Below are positions 45,301 to 54,423 of a DNA stretch of 64,000 nucleotides, one piece after another. The stretch is from NCBI GenBank assembly GCA_016794505.1, contig JAEUJZ010000109.1, positions 1 through 64,000 of the forward strand. The letters run 5' to 3'. The stretch is from Myxococcales bacterium (GTDB taxonomy: Bacteria > Myxococcota_A > Polyangia > Palsa-1104 > JAEUJZ01). Under the pieces are notes generated by a model. That model was not told the DNA's origin. It ran no database searches and saw only the letters and a program-made list of their open reading frames with translations. How positions within the stretch are numbered: position 1 is the first letter of the stretch; every line of letters starts with the position of its first letter. The position numbers were made by a program, and so were the translations under genes.

Positions 45301-47055
45301 ATGAGCCAACCATCCATGTCGCAGACCCCCTCTTCCGCGCACGCATCTGAGTCTTCTGCCGCAGTCCCAGCCGCTTCGTCGCCGCCCCCTGCGCCGGTCG
45401 CCCACGAAGAGGGCGGCGAAGCAGCCCCCGTCGGTCACGCCATCGAAGAAGGCAAGCGCCTGTCCGAGTCGATGCTGTGGCAGCTCACGCGGCGCTACTA
45501 CGAACACAAAGGCCCTGCGGCCTGGTCGAGCGGCGAGATTCCTTTTTATGTCACGAGCAATCCGTTCGTTGCCAACTGCTATGCGCAGATCGTGCTCGCC
45601 TTTCTGCGCGATGCGCTGCGCGTGCCAGGCTTTGTAAACCCCAGCCAGCCCATCTATATCGTCGAGATGGCGGCCGGCCATGGCCTGCTGTCGTTCTTGT
45701 TCTTGCGCCGCTTCCTGCTGATGCTGCGCAGCTCGTCGGTGCGTGAGCTGGATGTTCGCTATGTCATGACCGACATCGCCGAGAGCAATCTCGCCGCGTG
45801 GGAACAGTCGGTGGCGCTCGCGCCATTTCGCGATGAAGGCGTCCTCGACTTCGCGATCTTCGATGGCGAAAACAGCAGCGAGCTTCACCTGCGGCGCAGC
45901 GGTCAGCGCCTGCTACCGGGCAAGGTGGAAAACCCGCTCATCGTCTTTGCCAACTACATCCTCGACAGCTTGATCCAAGACGCGTTTCGCATCCGCGACG
46001 GCGTGCTGCAAGAGGCGCTCGTCACCCTGCGCCACCCCAGTCCCAATCCGCCGCTGTCCGATCCCGGCTGCATGGCCGATATCACCGCGCACTATGACTA
46101 CAAGCCGTGCTCGATGCCGCGCTATCAGGACCCCGTCTTCGACGGAATCTTGGAAACCTATCGCGCCGCGCTGGCCGATACGCACGTGCTGTTTCCGATC
46201 GGCCCGCTGCGCTGCTTGTCTCGCCTGCGTGCGCTCAGTCGAGATCGCGTGCTGTTGCTGTCGGCGGACAAGGGCTACACGGAAGAAGAAGAGCTGTTCT
46301 TCCTCAGCGACCAGTATCTGCAGTCGCACGGCTGCATCTCGACGATGGTCAACTATCACGCACTGGCCAGCTATACGACGGCAGAAAAAGGCATCGCCCT
46401 TGCCGGCAGTCAGCTGCAGCAGAGCCTGAAGTGCGTGGCGCTTTTGTTTGGTCGCGGCGACAGCGCTCTGCGCGAGCAGTTCGCCGATACGCTGCTCGCC
46501 TATGGCACGCACGCCGATGACTTTGGGCCGTATGACTTCTATACCCACGCCAGCGCCGTGCGCGACTCGGGCGGCACGCTCAGCATGGATGGCCTGTTCA
46601 CGCTTTTGCGCCTGTCGCGCTTTGATCCCAACGTTGTTCTCGACAACGCGCAGCGCATCTTGGATCTGGTGCCCAGCGCAGGCGATCAAACACGTCGCGA
46701 GCTGGTCGTGATGCTTGAGCGCGTCTTTGACAACTTCGTCCCCATCGGCCGCGACCTGCCGTTCGAGCTAGCGCGCATTTATCTGATGATGAACCGCCCG
46801 CGCGATGGCATTCGCTTTAACGATCTGTCGCTCAAGCTGTTTGGCGAGCACGCCGTGACCTGGAGCAACCAGGCCCTTTGCCATCACAACGCCGAGGACG
46901 ATACCGAAGCGCTGCGCTGCCTGGATCGCGCGCTGCAGCTAGACCCTGAAAACGCCACGGCCCGCGCCTGGCGCGCTCGACTGCGCGGTCTTGAGCGCCG
47001 CCGGCAGCTGGGCAACAAGCCCGCCAACAGCAACGCCCGCCCCACAAGCAAGTAA
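45301..47055 (+). CDS. MidA-like SAM methyltransferase with C-terminal TPRs
   Basis: A 584-residue protein. After an Ala/Pro/Ser-rich N-terminus (about 1-50), a class-I methyltransferase domain follows. V-E-M-A-A-G-H-G-L-L is the SAM-binding loop, and V-F-A-N-Y-I-L-D-S-L is the segment that corresponds to A-N-E-L-L-D in MidA/NDUFAF7-type enzymes. The last about 150 residues form TPR-like helices ending in C-L-D-R-A-L-Q-L-D-P-E-N-A. MidA homologues methylate an arginine of a respiratory subunit in mitochondria; the bacterial target is unknown. Divergent from the GHL10 gene by about 80 bases. Confidence 0.82.
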   Translation: MSQPSMSQTPSSAHASESSAAVPAASSPPPAPVAHEEGGEAAPVGHAIEEGKRLSESMLWQLTRRYYEHKGPAAWSSGEIPFYVTSNPFVANCYAQIVLAFLRDALRVPGFVNPSQPIYIVEMAAGHGLLSFLFLRRFLLMLRSSSVRELDVRYVMTDIAESNLAAWEQSVALAPFRDEGVLDFAIFDGENSSELHLRRSGQRLLPGKVENPLIVFANYILDSLIQDAFRIRDGVLQEALVTLRHPSPNPPLSDPGCMADITAHYDYKPCSMPRYQDPVFDGILETYRAALADTHVLFPIGPLRCLSRLRALSRDRVLLLSADKGYTEEEELFFLSDQYLQSHGCISTMVNYHALASYTTAEKGIALAGSQLQQSLKCVALLFGRGDSALREQFADTLLAYGTHADDFGPYDFYTHASAVRDSGGTLSMDGLFTLLRLSRFDPNVVLDNAQRILDLVPSAGDQTRRELVVMLERVFDNFVPIGRDLPFELARIYLMMNRPRDGIRFNDLSLKLFGEHAVTWSNQALCHHNAEDDTEALRCLDRALQLDPENATARAWRARLRGLERRRQLGNKPANSNARPTSK

Positions 47056-47087
47056 GCGCCGCGCTCTGGCTGCGCGCTCGATCCGTT

Positions 47088-47906
47088 CTAGCGATCGGGC
47101 AGCGACTTGTCGTTCATCCGCCAGTCATAGTCGATGTACGCGATCTTGGCGTCCGGCGGAAGCTTCGCGCTGTCGGCGCGGTACTTGTTGATGAAAGTAA
47201 TCGTCGCCATATCGCTGCCGCCGAAGTCGTCCTTGTACCACTTGAAGATCATCGACAGCTTGAGCGCCTTGGTCGTCGGGTCAAAGTCGACGTTGCGCTT
47301 TTCATTGCAGAACGTCTTCGATTCCGTGTCTAGCTGCGCCTGCACCTTGTCTGGCGTGAAGGCCTCGCGCGGCAGCTTGGGACAGCCGCCGCTGGCGCAG
47401 TTCAACGCAAAGTGGATGCGACCGTCCTTGAAGCGCGGGCGGATGATCTTCTTTTCGAGATCATCCAGATCGACATCGGCCCCGTTGACCTGAAACTCGG
47501 GGTTGCGAAAGAAGCTATACAGCCCCTGATCGACGCGCCTGAGCTTGGGAATGTTGTCGATGACGTTCTTCCACACAAGGACGTTGTACGCCGACAGGTA
47601 ATAGGCCAGCGCCGCGTTCTTGCCCTTGTACAGGTTTGGCGTCTTGTCCGGTCCCGTCGCTGCCACGATCGCGTACAGCTTTTCGACGGTCTGCGCGTCA
47701 TTGGCCTTGAGCGCGTTGTAATCGACGCGGCCCTGCGCATCGACGTACTTTTTCAACAGCGCGTCGTATTCCTCAAACGGGAAAGCTCCCGTGGGCGCTG
47801 CCACCTTGGGCTCCAGCGTACCGGCATACGCGGCAGTGGCCAAAAGCGCCGTCCCCAACAGCACGGCGGGCAGTCGATGCGAACGAGGCGCGAGGCGAAT
47901 GGGCAT
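47088..47906 (-). CDS. Exported DUF547 protein
   Basis: A 272-residue protein with a signal peptide (L-P-A-V-L-L-G-T-A-L-L-A-T-A-A-Y-A, cleavage near A-Y-A-G). The mature part has the DUF547 landmarks F-E-E-Y-D-A-L-L-K-K-Y-V-D, V-D-Y-N-A-L, A-Y-Y-L-S-A-Y-N-V-L-V-W, and I-H-F-A-L-N-C-A-S-G-G-C-P-K-L, with the conserved C-A-S-x-x-C pair. This family is widespread and uncharacterised; a transglutaminase-like fold has been suggested. The GGAGG ribosome site precedes the ATG chosen. Confidence 0.88.
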   Translation of the reverse strand: MPIRLAPRSHRLPAVLLGTALLATAAYAGTLEPKVAAPTGAFPFEEYDALLKKYVDAQGRVDYNALKANDAQTVEKLYAIVAATGPDKTPNLYKGKNAALAYYLSAYNVLVWKNVIDNIPKLRRVDQGLYSFFRNPEFQVNGADVDLDDLEKKIIRPRFKDGRIHFALNCASGGCPKLPREAFTPDKVQAQLDTESKTFCNEKRNVDFDPTTKALKLSMIFKWYKDDFGGSDMATITFINKYRADSAKLPPDAKIAYIDYDWRMNDKSLPDR

Positions 47907-47999
47907 AGGCGTCCTCCACGATGGGCAGCGAAACCAGGCAGCACGGCGCAAGAGCTGCACCCCAGCGTATCACGTGCGGCCTGACTGCCTGCTTCTGTC

Positions 48000-49085
48000 C
48001 TACGGCGCAGCCGGGGCGCTCGGTTCCCCCTCTTTTCTCTCTAGACGCTTGAGCGCCGTCGCGGCTTCATCGCGCACCGCTTTCTCGGGATGGCTCTGCG
48101 CGACAAAGCGCAGATAGTTTCGCGCGTCGTCCCCCCCCAGCGCCGCCGCCGCTTCCACGATCTTGCCCATCTCGACGGTGTCGACAAAGGCCACCGAGTC
48201 CAAGAGCGGTCGCACGGCGCTGCGATCGCCGATCTCAAGCAGCGCCCCGATCGCCGTATCGCGCAGCACGCCTTGGATCTCGGCTTCCTGCCTTTGCTTG
48301 CGCAGCCGCACGGCATCCGCAGGCGCCCCCGAAGCCGTCGGCTGCAGGCTGGTCTTGCGGTGTGCCCCGGTCTGCTTGATCAGATCGATCAACACGGGAA
48401 TCGCCAGCCGCTCGCGACGCCGCCCCAAGATCTGCATCGCGGTGCCACGCAGCGCTGGATCGCCGTCTGACTTCGCCACCTGCGAAAGCAGCTCGCGCGA
48501 GTCCATGCGCAAGAGCCCAAGCTCGCGGCCCAGCGTCTCGGCGCTGTCTTCCACCAAGCGCACAAGCAGCGCGATCGCCTGCTCAGCCGTCGGCTCGCCC
48601 GGCAGATCTTTTTCCGTCATGCCGACGTGATCGAACTTCGTGATGGCCAGCGCAGGCGCCTTGGCCTTGCCTTCGTCTTCGCTCAACAGGTGACTCGCTG
48701 CGCCTTGGTTCGCGCTCAGTGTACCGGCGCACAGCCCACGCAGACGCTGACCGGGCGTGCCATCCTCCGCGGGCCCCACCTGCACCTTGAGCTGCAGCCG
48801 TAGCTGAAAGTCCGCGACCTGCGGCGACGTCGGCATCAGCTGTACCGTCGCCCCCGCCTGGCGAAGTCCTTTCTGTGCCGCATCGATGAGCTGCGCCAGC
48901 CGCGGATCGTGGTCGGGATCGACGCTGTCGGGCAGTCCCGCGATGCTGATTCGCGTCACCCGCGGCAGCGGCCACGCTGGCTCGGCCTTTTTGCAGCCGG
49001 AAAGCGCGCCACACCAGCACGCGCAGAGCAGCCACACGACATGCAGCGCCCGCTGCCCAAGCCGATTTCGCGACGCGCACTGCAT
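48000..49085 (-). CDS. HEAT-repeat lipoprotein
   Basis: A 361-residue predicted lipoprotein (W-L-L-C-A-C-W-C-G-A-L-S-G-C lipobox). The first half (about 30-190) is a beta-rich region with no known motif. The second half contains alpha-helical HEAT/armadillo-like repeats (L-R-G-T-A-M-Q-I-L-G-R-R; I-P-V-L-I-D-L-I; A-L-L-E-I-G-D-R-S-A-V-R-P-L-L-D; A-V-R-D-E-A-A-T-A-L-K-R-L) suited to protein binding. Upstream of the DUF547 gene on the same strand but separated by about 90 bases. Role unknown. Confidence 0.8.
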   Translation of the reverse strand: MQCASRNRLGQRALHVVWLLCACWCGALSGCKKAEPAWPLPRVTRISIAGLPDSVDPDHDPRLAQLIDAAQKGLRQAGATVQLMPTSPQVADFQLRLQLKVQVGPAEDGTPGQRLRGLCAGTLSANQGAASHLLSEDEGKAKAPALAITKFDHVGMTEKDLPGEPTAEQAIALLVRLVEDSAETLGRELGLLRMDSRELLSQVAKSDGDPALRGTAMQILGRRRERLAIPVLIDLIKQTGAHRKTSLQPTASGAPADAVRLRKQRQEAEIQGVLRDTAIGALLEIGDRSAVRPLLDSVAFVDTVEMGKIVEAAAALGGDDARNYLRFVAQSHPEKAVRDEAATALKRLERKEGEPSAPAAP

Positions 49086-49112
49086 CCGATCCGTACCTCG
49101 TCGAAACTGACG

Positions 49113-49661
49113 CTACTGCGGCCACATCCCAAGCTGCGTACAGCCTTCGACATACAGCTTGCCGACGCGCGTGTCATTGGCCATGTACACCTGATTGACC
49201 GGCGACTTTTCATAGACCATGGCCATACAGCTTGCGCTTTGACCGGGGCCGATGACGACGCGAGCGCCCAGCTTGACCGTGCAGCGCGTGAGCTGATTGA
49301 GCTCGCTCCACTCCGGGCAGATCGCGTTCTCTTCGCGATAGCTCGCCACGGTGCCGCTGGGCATGCTCAAGGACCACCACTTGCCGAACTCGGTGTAGCT
49401 CTTGGCTTGGTTCCATACGCGATATACGGCCACCTGGGCTGTCGCTTCATAGACGCGACCGGCGCACAGCTTGCCTTCGCCGGTCTTGCCCAGCGCTTCG
49501 TTGAGTAGCGCCGCATCGTCCACCGCTTTTAGGCCCTCGGGGACCTTTTCCACACCGCCCACGCAGGCGAGGCCATCAAGTGGGCTGACCTCGGGCTGGA
49601 TGCTGTCGCCACAGGCCGCGAGCCCCACGGCCAACCACAAGAACCAGACATTCGTGCGCAT
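49113..49661 (-). CDS. Small lipoprotein, unknown
   Basis: A 182-residue predicted lipoprotein: M-R-T-N-V-W-F-L-W-L-A-V-G-L-A-A-C gives a clear lipobox. The mature part has six or more cysteines (A-C-V-G-G; L-C-A-G-R; I-C-P-E-W; R-C-T-V; S-C-M-A; G-C-T-Q), suggesting disulfides. No domain was recognised. It lies upstream of the HEAT lipoprotein gene with 27 bases between, so they may be co-transcribed. Confidence 0.75.
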   Translation of the reverse strand: MRTNVWFLWLAVGLAACGDSIQPEVSPLDGLACVGGVEKVPEGLKAVDDAALLNEALGKTGEGKLCAGRVYEATAQVAVYRVWNQAKSYTEFGKWWSLSMPSGTVASYREENAICPEWSELNQLTRCTVKLGARVVIGPGQSASCMAMVYEKSPVNQVYMANDTRVGKLYVEGCTQLGMWPQ

Positions 49662-49736
49662 GCCCTGACACATGCCTCGTTCGGTCCGCGGCCGTCAACT
49701 TTTCGCACCCACCGACCACCGCCTGTGCGAGCGCGA

Positions 49737-50438
49737 TCAAAGCCCGCGACATCGTCCGTGCCGCGGGCGCGGCTCGTTTCCCGGCGAGGCAATGACTCGC
49801 TGCATCGACAGAGTCTTGCCCTGACCGCCGTTGCAGACAAAGTCCATGCGCAGGACGAACAGCGCTCGATCCGCAACCATCACCCGCTTTTGGACCGTCG
49901 CGGTCCAGCGCTGCCAGTCTTCATCTCGCACGCAGGAACTCACACACCAGACGGGCACCGGCAGCTCGGCAACCTGCTTCCCCGCGGCATCGCGAATCTC
50001 GATGCGGTGTTCAGCAAAGCGCTTCCGCGGCAGGAATTGCGCCCGCAGCCCCGCGGCGCCCGGCTGTGGGGGCAGCCAACTGACAAGCTTCCGGCCCTCA
50101 AACAGCTTGAGCTTCTCTAGCTGCTCCAAGGTCAGCGGCCCTGGCATGCGCTCGACTTCCTGCCACTCGGGCTCGCTGCCGCATGCCGCGACACGCATCC
50201 GCGTCACCGAAAAGTCCGACCCTCGCTTCGTGATTGTGTACTTCCATCCTTCATAGCGAGTCGGATGGATCTCCATGGACTCGCCGCCGGGGAAGCCAAA
50301 GATGGCCAACGCACCGTCGCTGGACCAATACAACAACTGGTTGCTTTCCCAGCCTTCCATGCAGGCGGATGCCGGCCATGGAGCCAAAATCCATACAACA
50401 CAGAGCAGCAGCAGTCTGCGCCAGCGCCACACGTTCAA
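49737..50438 (-). CDS. Secreted protein of unknown function
   Basis: A 233-residue protein with a signal peptide (R-L-L-L-L-C-V-V-W-I-L-A-P-W-P-A-S-A, cleaved before C-M-E-G). The mature protein contains Cys (C-M-E-G, A-A-C-G-S, V-W-C-V-S-S-C, F-V-C-N-G) and tryptophans but no recognised domain. Not a lipoprotein by lipobox criteria because A-S-A-C lacks the usual -3 residue. Divergent from the TPR gene at 50675. No function is proposed. Confidence 0.7.
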   Translation of the reverse strand: MNVWRWRRLLLLCVVWILAPWPASACMEGWESNQLLYWSSDGALAIFGFPGGESMEIHPTRYEGWKYTITKRGSDFSVTRMRVAACGSEPEWQEVERMPGPLTLEQLEKLKLFEGRKLVSWLPPQPGAAGLRAQFLPRKRFAEHRIEIRDAAGKQVAELPVPVWCVSSCVRDEDWQRWTATVQKRVMVADRALFVLRMDFVCNGGQGKTLSMQRVIASPGNEPRPRHGRCRGL

Positions 50439-50674
50439 ACGGTATCACGCTGCATCTATGCCAGCGCGTGACCCGCGAGCGAGCGGATGAATTGGCGAGC
50501 GGACGAGCGGACAAACAGGAACCGCAGCGTGCGCGGCCCACGAGCGCCATCCGCTTCGGCGGACCAGGGTCCGCTGCCGGTATTTCGCCGATGTACTTCG
50601 GGGCGCCGATCGATCCACAATGCCAGCCTAGGATCTGTGTCCTAAAGCCGCCTAGCGCGGTGAGTGAACCTCGC

Positions 50675-52084
50675 ATGATCAAGCTGCCTCCCGATCATCG
50701 CAGCCCGTCGTCTCCGTCTGGGGCGGCCCCTGGCAAGAGCGCGGCGCCTGCTCCCAAAGATGCCGAGTCCACGCGCCTTTTGGTCGATGCCGAGGCTTTC
50801 TTGCGTCTGGGCCTGGTCGACAAAGCGATCGCCCATCTGTCGAATGCGCTCGACCGCGACCCATCGCTGCGCACGCTGCGCAAGCCGCTGCTTACGCTGT
50901 ATGTCGCGCGCCGCAAGTACAAAGACGCCGTGCGAGAGCTGCGCTCGCTGCTTTCGACCTGCAGCGACCCGCAAGAAGAGATCCGCTATCTGCGCTATCT
51001 CTTGCGCTTGGGCGAGCAGGACGCCGCGGCAGAAGCGCGACTGCAGTCGCTGTTGCTGCAGCAGCCACAGGATCCGGCGCACATCAGCGCCGAATTCGTG
51101 CAGCCCGATACCGCCGAGACCTCGCTGGAAGGTGAGCTACGCGATTATCTGCGCACGCACCGCCCGCCCACCGATCTGATGCAGACGCAAGCACTGTCCG
51201 CAGACGAAGCGCAGAGCCAGCTCGATCGCCTGCATGAGCTGGCTGCCATCACCAGCCCCGACATCGGCAAGATCGAAGAAGTCGCCGAAGAGATGGCCTA
51301 TCACAACGGCACGCTCAAGGACGAGCTTGAGGACTTCGACCGTCAGCTGCGCAGCCAGAACTATGACGCGGCGCGCTCGCTGTTGCGCGATCTGTGCGAG
51401 CGCTATCCCCACAGCAAGCGCGTGCAGGCCAAGCTGGGCGAGCTTCTTTCGCGGCCCGCCGAGACCAAGACCGGCCCAGCGATCGCGCCCGAAGCCAAAA
51501 AGCCAGAGCCAGCCAGCCCCCCCGAGCGCAAGAGTCGCCGCAAAGGCCACGCGACCCGCGCGACACAGCCCGCCGATGCCCACGACGAGATCGGCGGCTC
51601 GACGCTGGAAGTCGATCCCAACGACATCAAAGAAGAGCGTCCCGCCCAGGCTGCGCGACCCGTGCCACCGCCGCCGCCCAGCTCATTTCCCGGCACCGGG
51701 CAGGAAGGCGGTATCCCCCGCGCCTATGCCTTGGCCTCGACGCTGCGTGTCGCCGGCAAGTTTGAACAGGCCATGGTTCTTTATCACCAAGTCTCTAGCG
51801 ACCCCGCGTATGGCGTCAGCGCGGTGCGCATGATTGGCCTGTGCTTGCGCGATCTCGATCGCCTCGACGATGCCATCCTGACCTTGACCAAGGCTGTCAA
51901 CCTGCCGCAGGCCAACGAACGCGAGCTCAGCGAGCTGTTCTATGAGCTCGGCGCGACGTATGAGCTGCTCAACAACGCTGCCGAGGCCATCCTGTACTAC
52001 CAGCTCTCGCTGGGTTCGCGCGGTAGCTTCCGCGATGCGACCCAGCGCATCGCCGAGCTGCAAGACTCTATGCTGACCCCGTAG
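50675..52084 (+). CDS. TPR-repeat protein, cytoplasmic
   Basis: A 469-residue protein. N-terminal TPR-like helices (A-E-A-F-L-R-L-G-L-V-D-K-A-I-A-H-L-S-N-A-L), further repeats near 95-140, a charged Pro/Lys/Ser-rich linker (about 270-345), and C-terminal TPRs (A-Y-A-L-A-S-T-L-R-V-A-G-K-F-E-Q-A-M; G-L-C-L-R-D-L-D-R-L-D-D-A-I-L). No signal or transmembrane segment. The start is at M-I-K-L-P-P; an in-frame GTG lies 15 bases upstream. Tandem TPRs separated by a disordered linker suit a scaffold; the partner is unknown. Confidence 0.8.
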   Translation: MIKLPPDHRSPSSPSGAAPGKSAAPAPKDAESTRLLVDAEAFLRLGLVDKAIAHLSNALDRDPSLRTLRKPLLTLYVARRKYKDAVRELRSLLSTCSDPQEEIRYLRYLLRLGEQDAAAEARLQSLLLQQPQDPAHISAEFVQPDTAETSLEGELRDYLRTHRPPTDLMQTQALSADEAQSQLDRLHELAAITSPDIGKIEEVAEEMAYHNGTLKDELEDFDRQLRSQNYDAARSLLRDLCERYPHSKRVQAKLGELLSRPAETKTGPAIAPEAKKPEPASPPERKSRRKGHATRATQPADAHDEIGGSTLEVDPNDIKEERPAQAARPVPPPPPSSFPGTGQEGGIPRAYALASTLRVAGKFEQAMVLYHQVSSDPAYGVSAVRMIGLCLRDLDRLDDAILTLTKAVNLPQANERELSELFYELGATYELLNNAAEAILYYQLSLGSRGSFRDATQRIAELQDSMLTP

Positions 52085-52091
52085 TCTGGCC

Positions 52092-52250
52092 CTACGCACC
52101 TCTGGCTGCAGCCTGCCGCCGTCGCCGCTCCTCTAGCTCCTCGACTCTGGCCCGCGCCTCTGCTTCGCCTTTGAGGACCCGCACAACCGCTCGCTTGTCC
52201 TTAACAAAAAAATGAATCGCCCTCGTCATCAGGCCCACCCAGTGGAACAT
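52092..52250 (-). CDS. Possible small ORF, helical, doubtful
   Basis: A 52-codon frame on the minus strand: M-F-H-W-V-G-L-M-T-R then a Lys/Arg/Glu-rich helix (E-L-E-E-R-R-R-R-Q). It is preceded in frame by a stop and shows no clear ribosome site. The rest of the gap 52251-52507 before the integrase holds no recognisable gene, only a short AT-richer patch at about 52463 just upstream of the integrase start. Confidence 0.2.
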   Translation of the reverse strand: MFHWVGLMTRAIHFFVKDKRAVVRVLKGEAEARARVEELEERRRRQAAARGA

Positions 52251-52507
52251 CTAGGACGATGCGCGGAAGCACAGCAGCGCCAGCAGAATCGCATCGATGA
52301 CGTCCTGCACGCGCTGGGCCTCCTTTCTCGCGTCATGGCTGTGCTGCCAACCGTCTGCACCGACTGCGAAGGCGGCGTCTGTGTGCTTCAGACTCTGCGC
52401 GGGCCAAGGCTGGCTGGAACCGACCCGCCGATTCGACTGCGCAGAACCCTGTGTGATCCGCCGTAAATTTTCGCCATTCTCCGTCGCTGTTCGGCCATAC
52501 TGCAAGC

Positions 52508-53665
52508 ATGGCCGTCAAAGTGCCTGCCGTCTTTGGGCCGTACCCGAATCGCGACAAGTGGCGCGTGATCTATGACCAGGGCGATCGGCGCGTGTCGAAG
52601 TGCTTTGCGTCTCGCGAAGAGGCGCAAGCCGTCGTCGAGACCTTGCGCGCATCGCTGTCCAGCGAGGCCAAGCGCCCAATCGGCCTTGCGATCGACGAGT
52701 TCTTGGCGATGAAGAAAAAGCAGGGACTGCGCGAGGTCTCGATCAAGTCCTGGAGCGATCGTCTGCGCAGTCACCTCGACGACAGCGCCAGCCTGTGCAG
52801 CGTGCAGCCGCGCGACGCGCAAGCCATCTATGACGCCATGACCGGAGAGCTTGCGGCAGCGACGCACCGCGCACGCCTGCGCTATGTGCGCGCGTTCTTT
52901 TCCTGGTGTGTGGAACGTGGCTATATCGCGGCGAATCCCTTTTCGCACGTGAAGCCCATCGGCAAGCCCAGGCGCGGCAAGCCACAGCTTCGCGTCGACG
53001 AAGCGCGCGTGCTTCTGTCGCATCTTCTGAGCGAGGCAGAGTGCGGTGAAGATCGTGCGCTGGGCCTGTCACTGCAGATCCTGCATGGCCTGCGATCCGG
53101 CGAAGTGCTCAAGCTCAAGGCTCGCGATATCGATGGCAACGGCACGCGCCTGTGCGTCGCCATGGAAGGCGGAAAGACGGCAAACGCCACGCGCACGCTG
53201 CGCATCACGGTGCCCGACGTGCAGGCGCTGCTGATGCGGCAAAAGGCCGCTCGCGCCGCGGATGCATGGCTGTTTGGCGACGGTCACGCGCTGGTGAATG
53301 ACTACCTCTGGGACTACCTGACGCGCGTCTGCAAGCGCCTCGGTCTGCCGCACGTCTGCCCGCACTCGCTGCGCGGCATGCACGCCACCTTCGCCGTGCA
53401 AGACGGGGCGAGTGCTGAGCATGTGGCCGCCGTCCTTGGCCATGGCAGCACCGAGATCACGCGCCGTCACTACATCGCGCCCGGCAGCGAGCACGACGCG
53501 CAAGCGCGCAGCGTGGCCACCTTGCTGATGCAGCCTGCGGAAAGCCCGCCCCAGACCGCTGAACCGACTGCGGAGCCAAGCGCCGAAGCACTGCGAAACC
53601 TGCTGCGCGCGATGAGCCCCGCTGAACGCGCGGCCTTGCTCGCTTCCGTCGAGGACAAGCGTTAA
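52508..53665 (+). CDS. Tyrosine recombinase / integrase
   Basis: A 385-residue tyrosine site-specific recombinase. N-terminal DNA-arm and core-binding (SAM-like) domains run to about 155, with the catalytic domain after. The catalytic set is complete: Arg in G-L-R-S-G-E-V, Lys in the beta-hairpin (G-G-K-T), H-S-L-R-G-M-H (His and second Arg), L-G-H-G-S-T-E (His), and the nucleophile Tyr in R-R-H-Y. A C-terminal tail (P-E-S-P-P-Q-T-A-E) follows. It is adjacent to, and on the opposite strand from, a kinase gene truncated at its HRD codons, consistent with an integrase next to its attachment site. No other mobile gene was recognised nearby. Confidence 0.93.
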   Translation: MAVKVPAVFGPYPNRDKWRVIYDQGDRRVSKCFASREEAQAVVETLRASLSSEAKRPIGLAIDEFLAMKKKQGLREVSIKSWSDRLRSHLDDSASLCSVQPRDAQAIYDAMTGELAAATHRARLRYVRAFFSWCVERGYIAANPFSHVKPIGKPRRGKPQLRVDEARVLLSHLLSEAECGEDRALGLSLQILHGLRSGEVLKLKARDIDGNGTRLCVAMEGGKTANATRTLRITVPDVQALLMRQKAARAADAWLFGDGHALVNDYLWDYLTRVCKRLGLPHVCPHSLRGMHATFAVQDGASAEHVAAVLGHGSTEITRRHYIAPGSEHDAQARSVATLLMQPAESPPQTAEPTAEPSAEALRNLLRAMSPAERAALLASVEDKR

Positions 53666-53752
53666 GTCGCCGTTTTTTCTCCGCTTCCCCAGCGTTTTCA
53701 CGCCCCATTTAGGATCGCGATTTCTCGACGCTTTTTGATCCTCGAAGGGTCC
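53666..53752. other. Probable attachment-site region between integrase and interrupted kinase
   Basis: The 87 bases between the integrase stop and the point where kinase homology begins contain near-repeats: GATCGCGATTTCTCGACG and a related TCCTCGAAG-GGTCCGCGATG block, and the palindrome ATCGCGAT. Read on the minus strand, the kinase frame runs without a stop into this sequence, so homology ends without a frameshift. This is where an integrated element would meet the target; exact core bases are not determined. Confidence 0.5.
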
Positions 53753-54349
53753 GCGATGCACGATGCCTTGGTCGTGGACGGCGTGCAGGCCGCGGGCGAT
53801 CTGCAGTGCGATGTGGCAGGCGCGCTTGGCATCCAGGTGCTGCGCGTCCTTGAGCACCTTGGCCAGCGTCGGACCGCGCAGAAATTCCATGACCAGATAC
53901 GAGCGACCGTCGGAAAGCACGCCAAAGTCCGAGATCGCCACGGTGTTGGGATGGCTGATCTTGGACGCCAGCTTGGCCTCTAGAAGAAAGCGATGGCGCG
54001 CGTCTTCGTCTTGCGGCCGCAGCAGAAACTTCACGGCCAGCTGACTTTCCAGCACGACATGACGCGCCTTGTACACGACGCCCATGCCGCCGCGGCTGAT
54101 GCGCTCTTGGATCTCGTAGCGATCGCCCAAGATGACGCCGATCAGATCATCGGCTTCGCGACGCAGCCCAGGCTCTGGCAGCGTCGGCTTGGTCAGCGGC
54201 CCGGCCTGGCTTCCGCTTTGGGCCGCCGTCTCGGCTAGCTCTGCGGGACAGTGGTGTTCTTGTTCATACGGATACTGACTGGCACAGCGCGGGCAACGAC
54301 GGGCCATGCTGGTGGCCACGTGCCCCTCCCCGGATGCATCCCCCGACAT
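53753..54349 (-). pseudogene. N-terminal half of a Ser/Thr kinase, cut at the HRD motif
   Basis: Encodes an N-terminal zinc ribbon (C-P-R-C ... H-H-C-P, about 19-34) and a Hanks kinase N-lobe from about residue 72. The glycine loop S-R-G-G-M-G-V-V, A-V-K-F-L-L (catalytic Lys 107), the alpha-C Glu of L-L-E-A-K, M-E-F-L-R-G-P hinge and H-A-V-H-D-Q-G-I-V-H-R are all present. At residue 199 (the Arg of HRD) kinase homology stops: the next codons encode G-P-F-E-D-Q-K instead of D-L-K-P. The frame then runs on antisense through the integrase. The C-lobe is not present beside it. The start could also be at M-A-R-R-C-P. Confidence 0.88.
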
Positions 54350-54423
54350 ATCCCCAGCCTAACAAAGGCCAACAGCGACGGGCGCTTTGGGAAAGTTGCC
54401 GAAGAATTCCGCGCGCTTGGCAG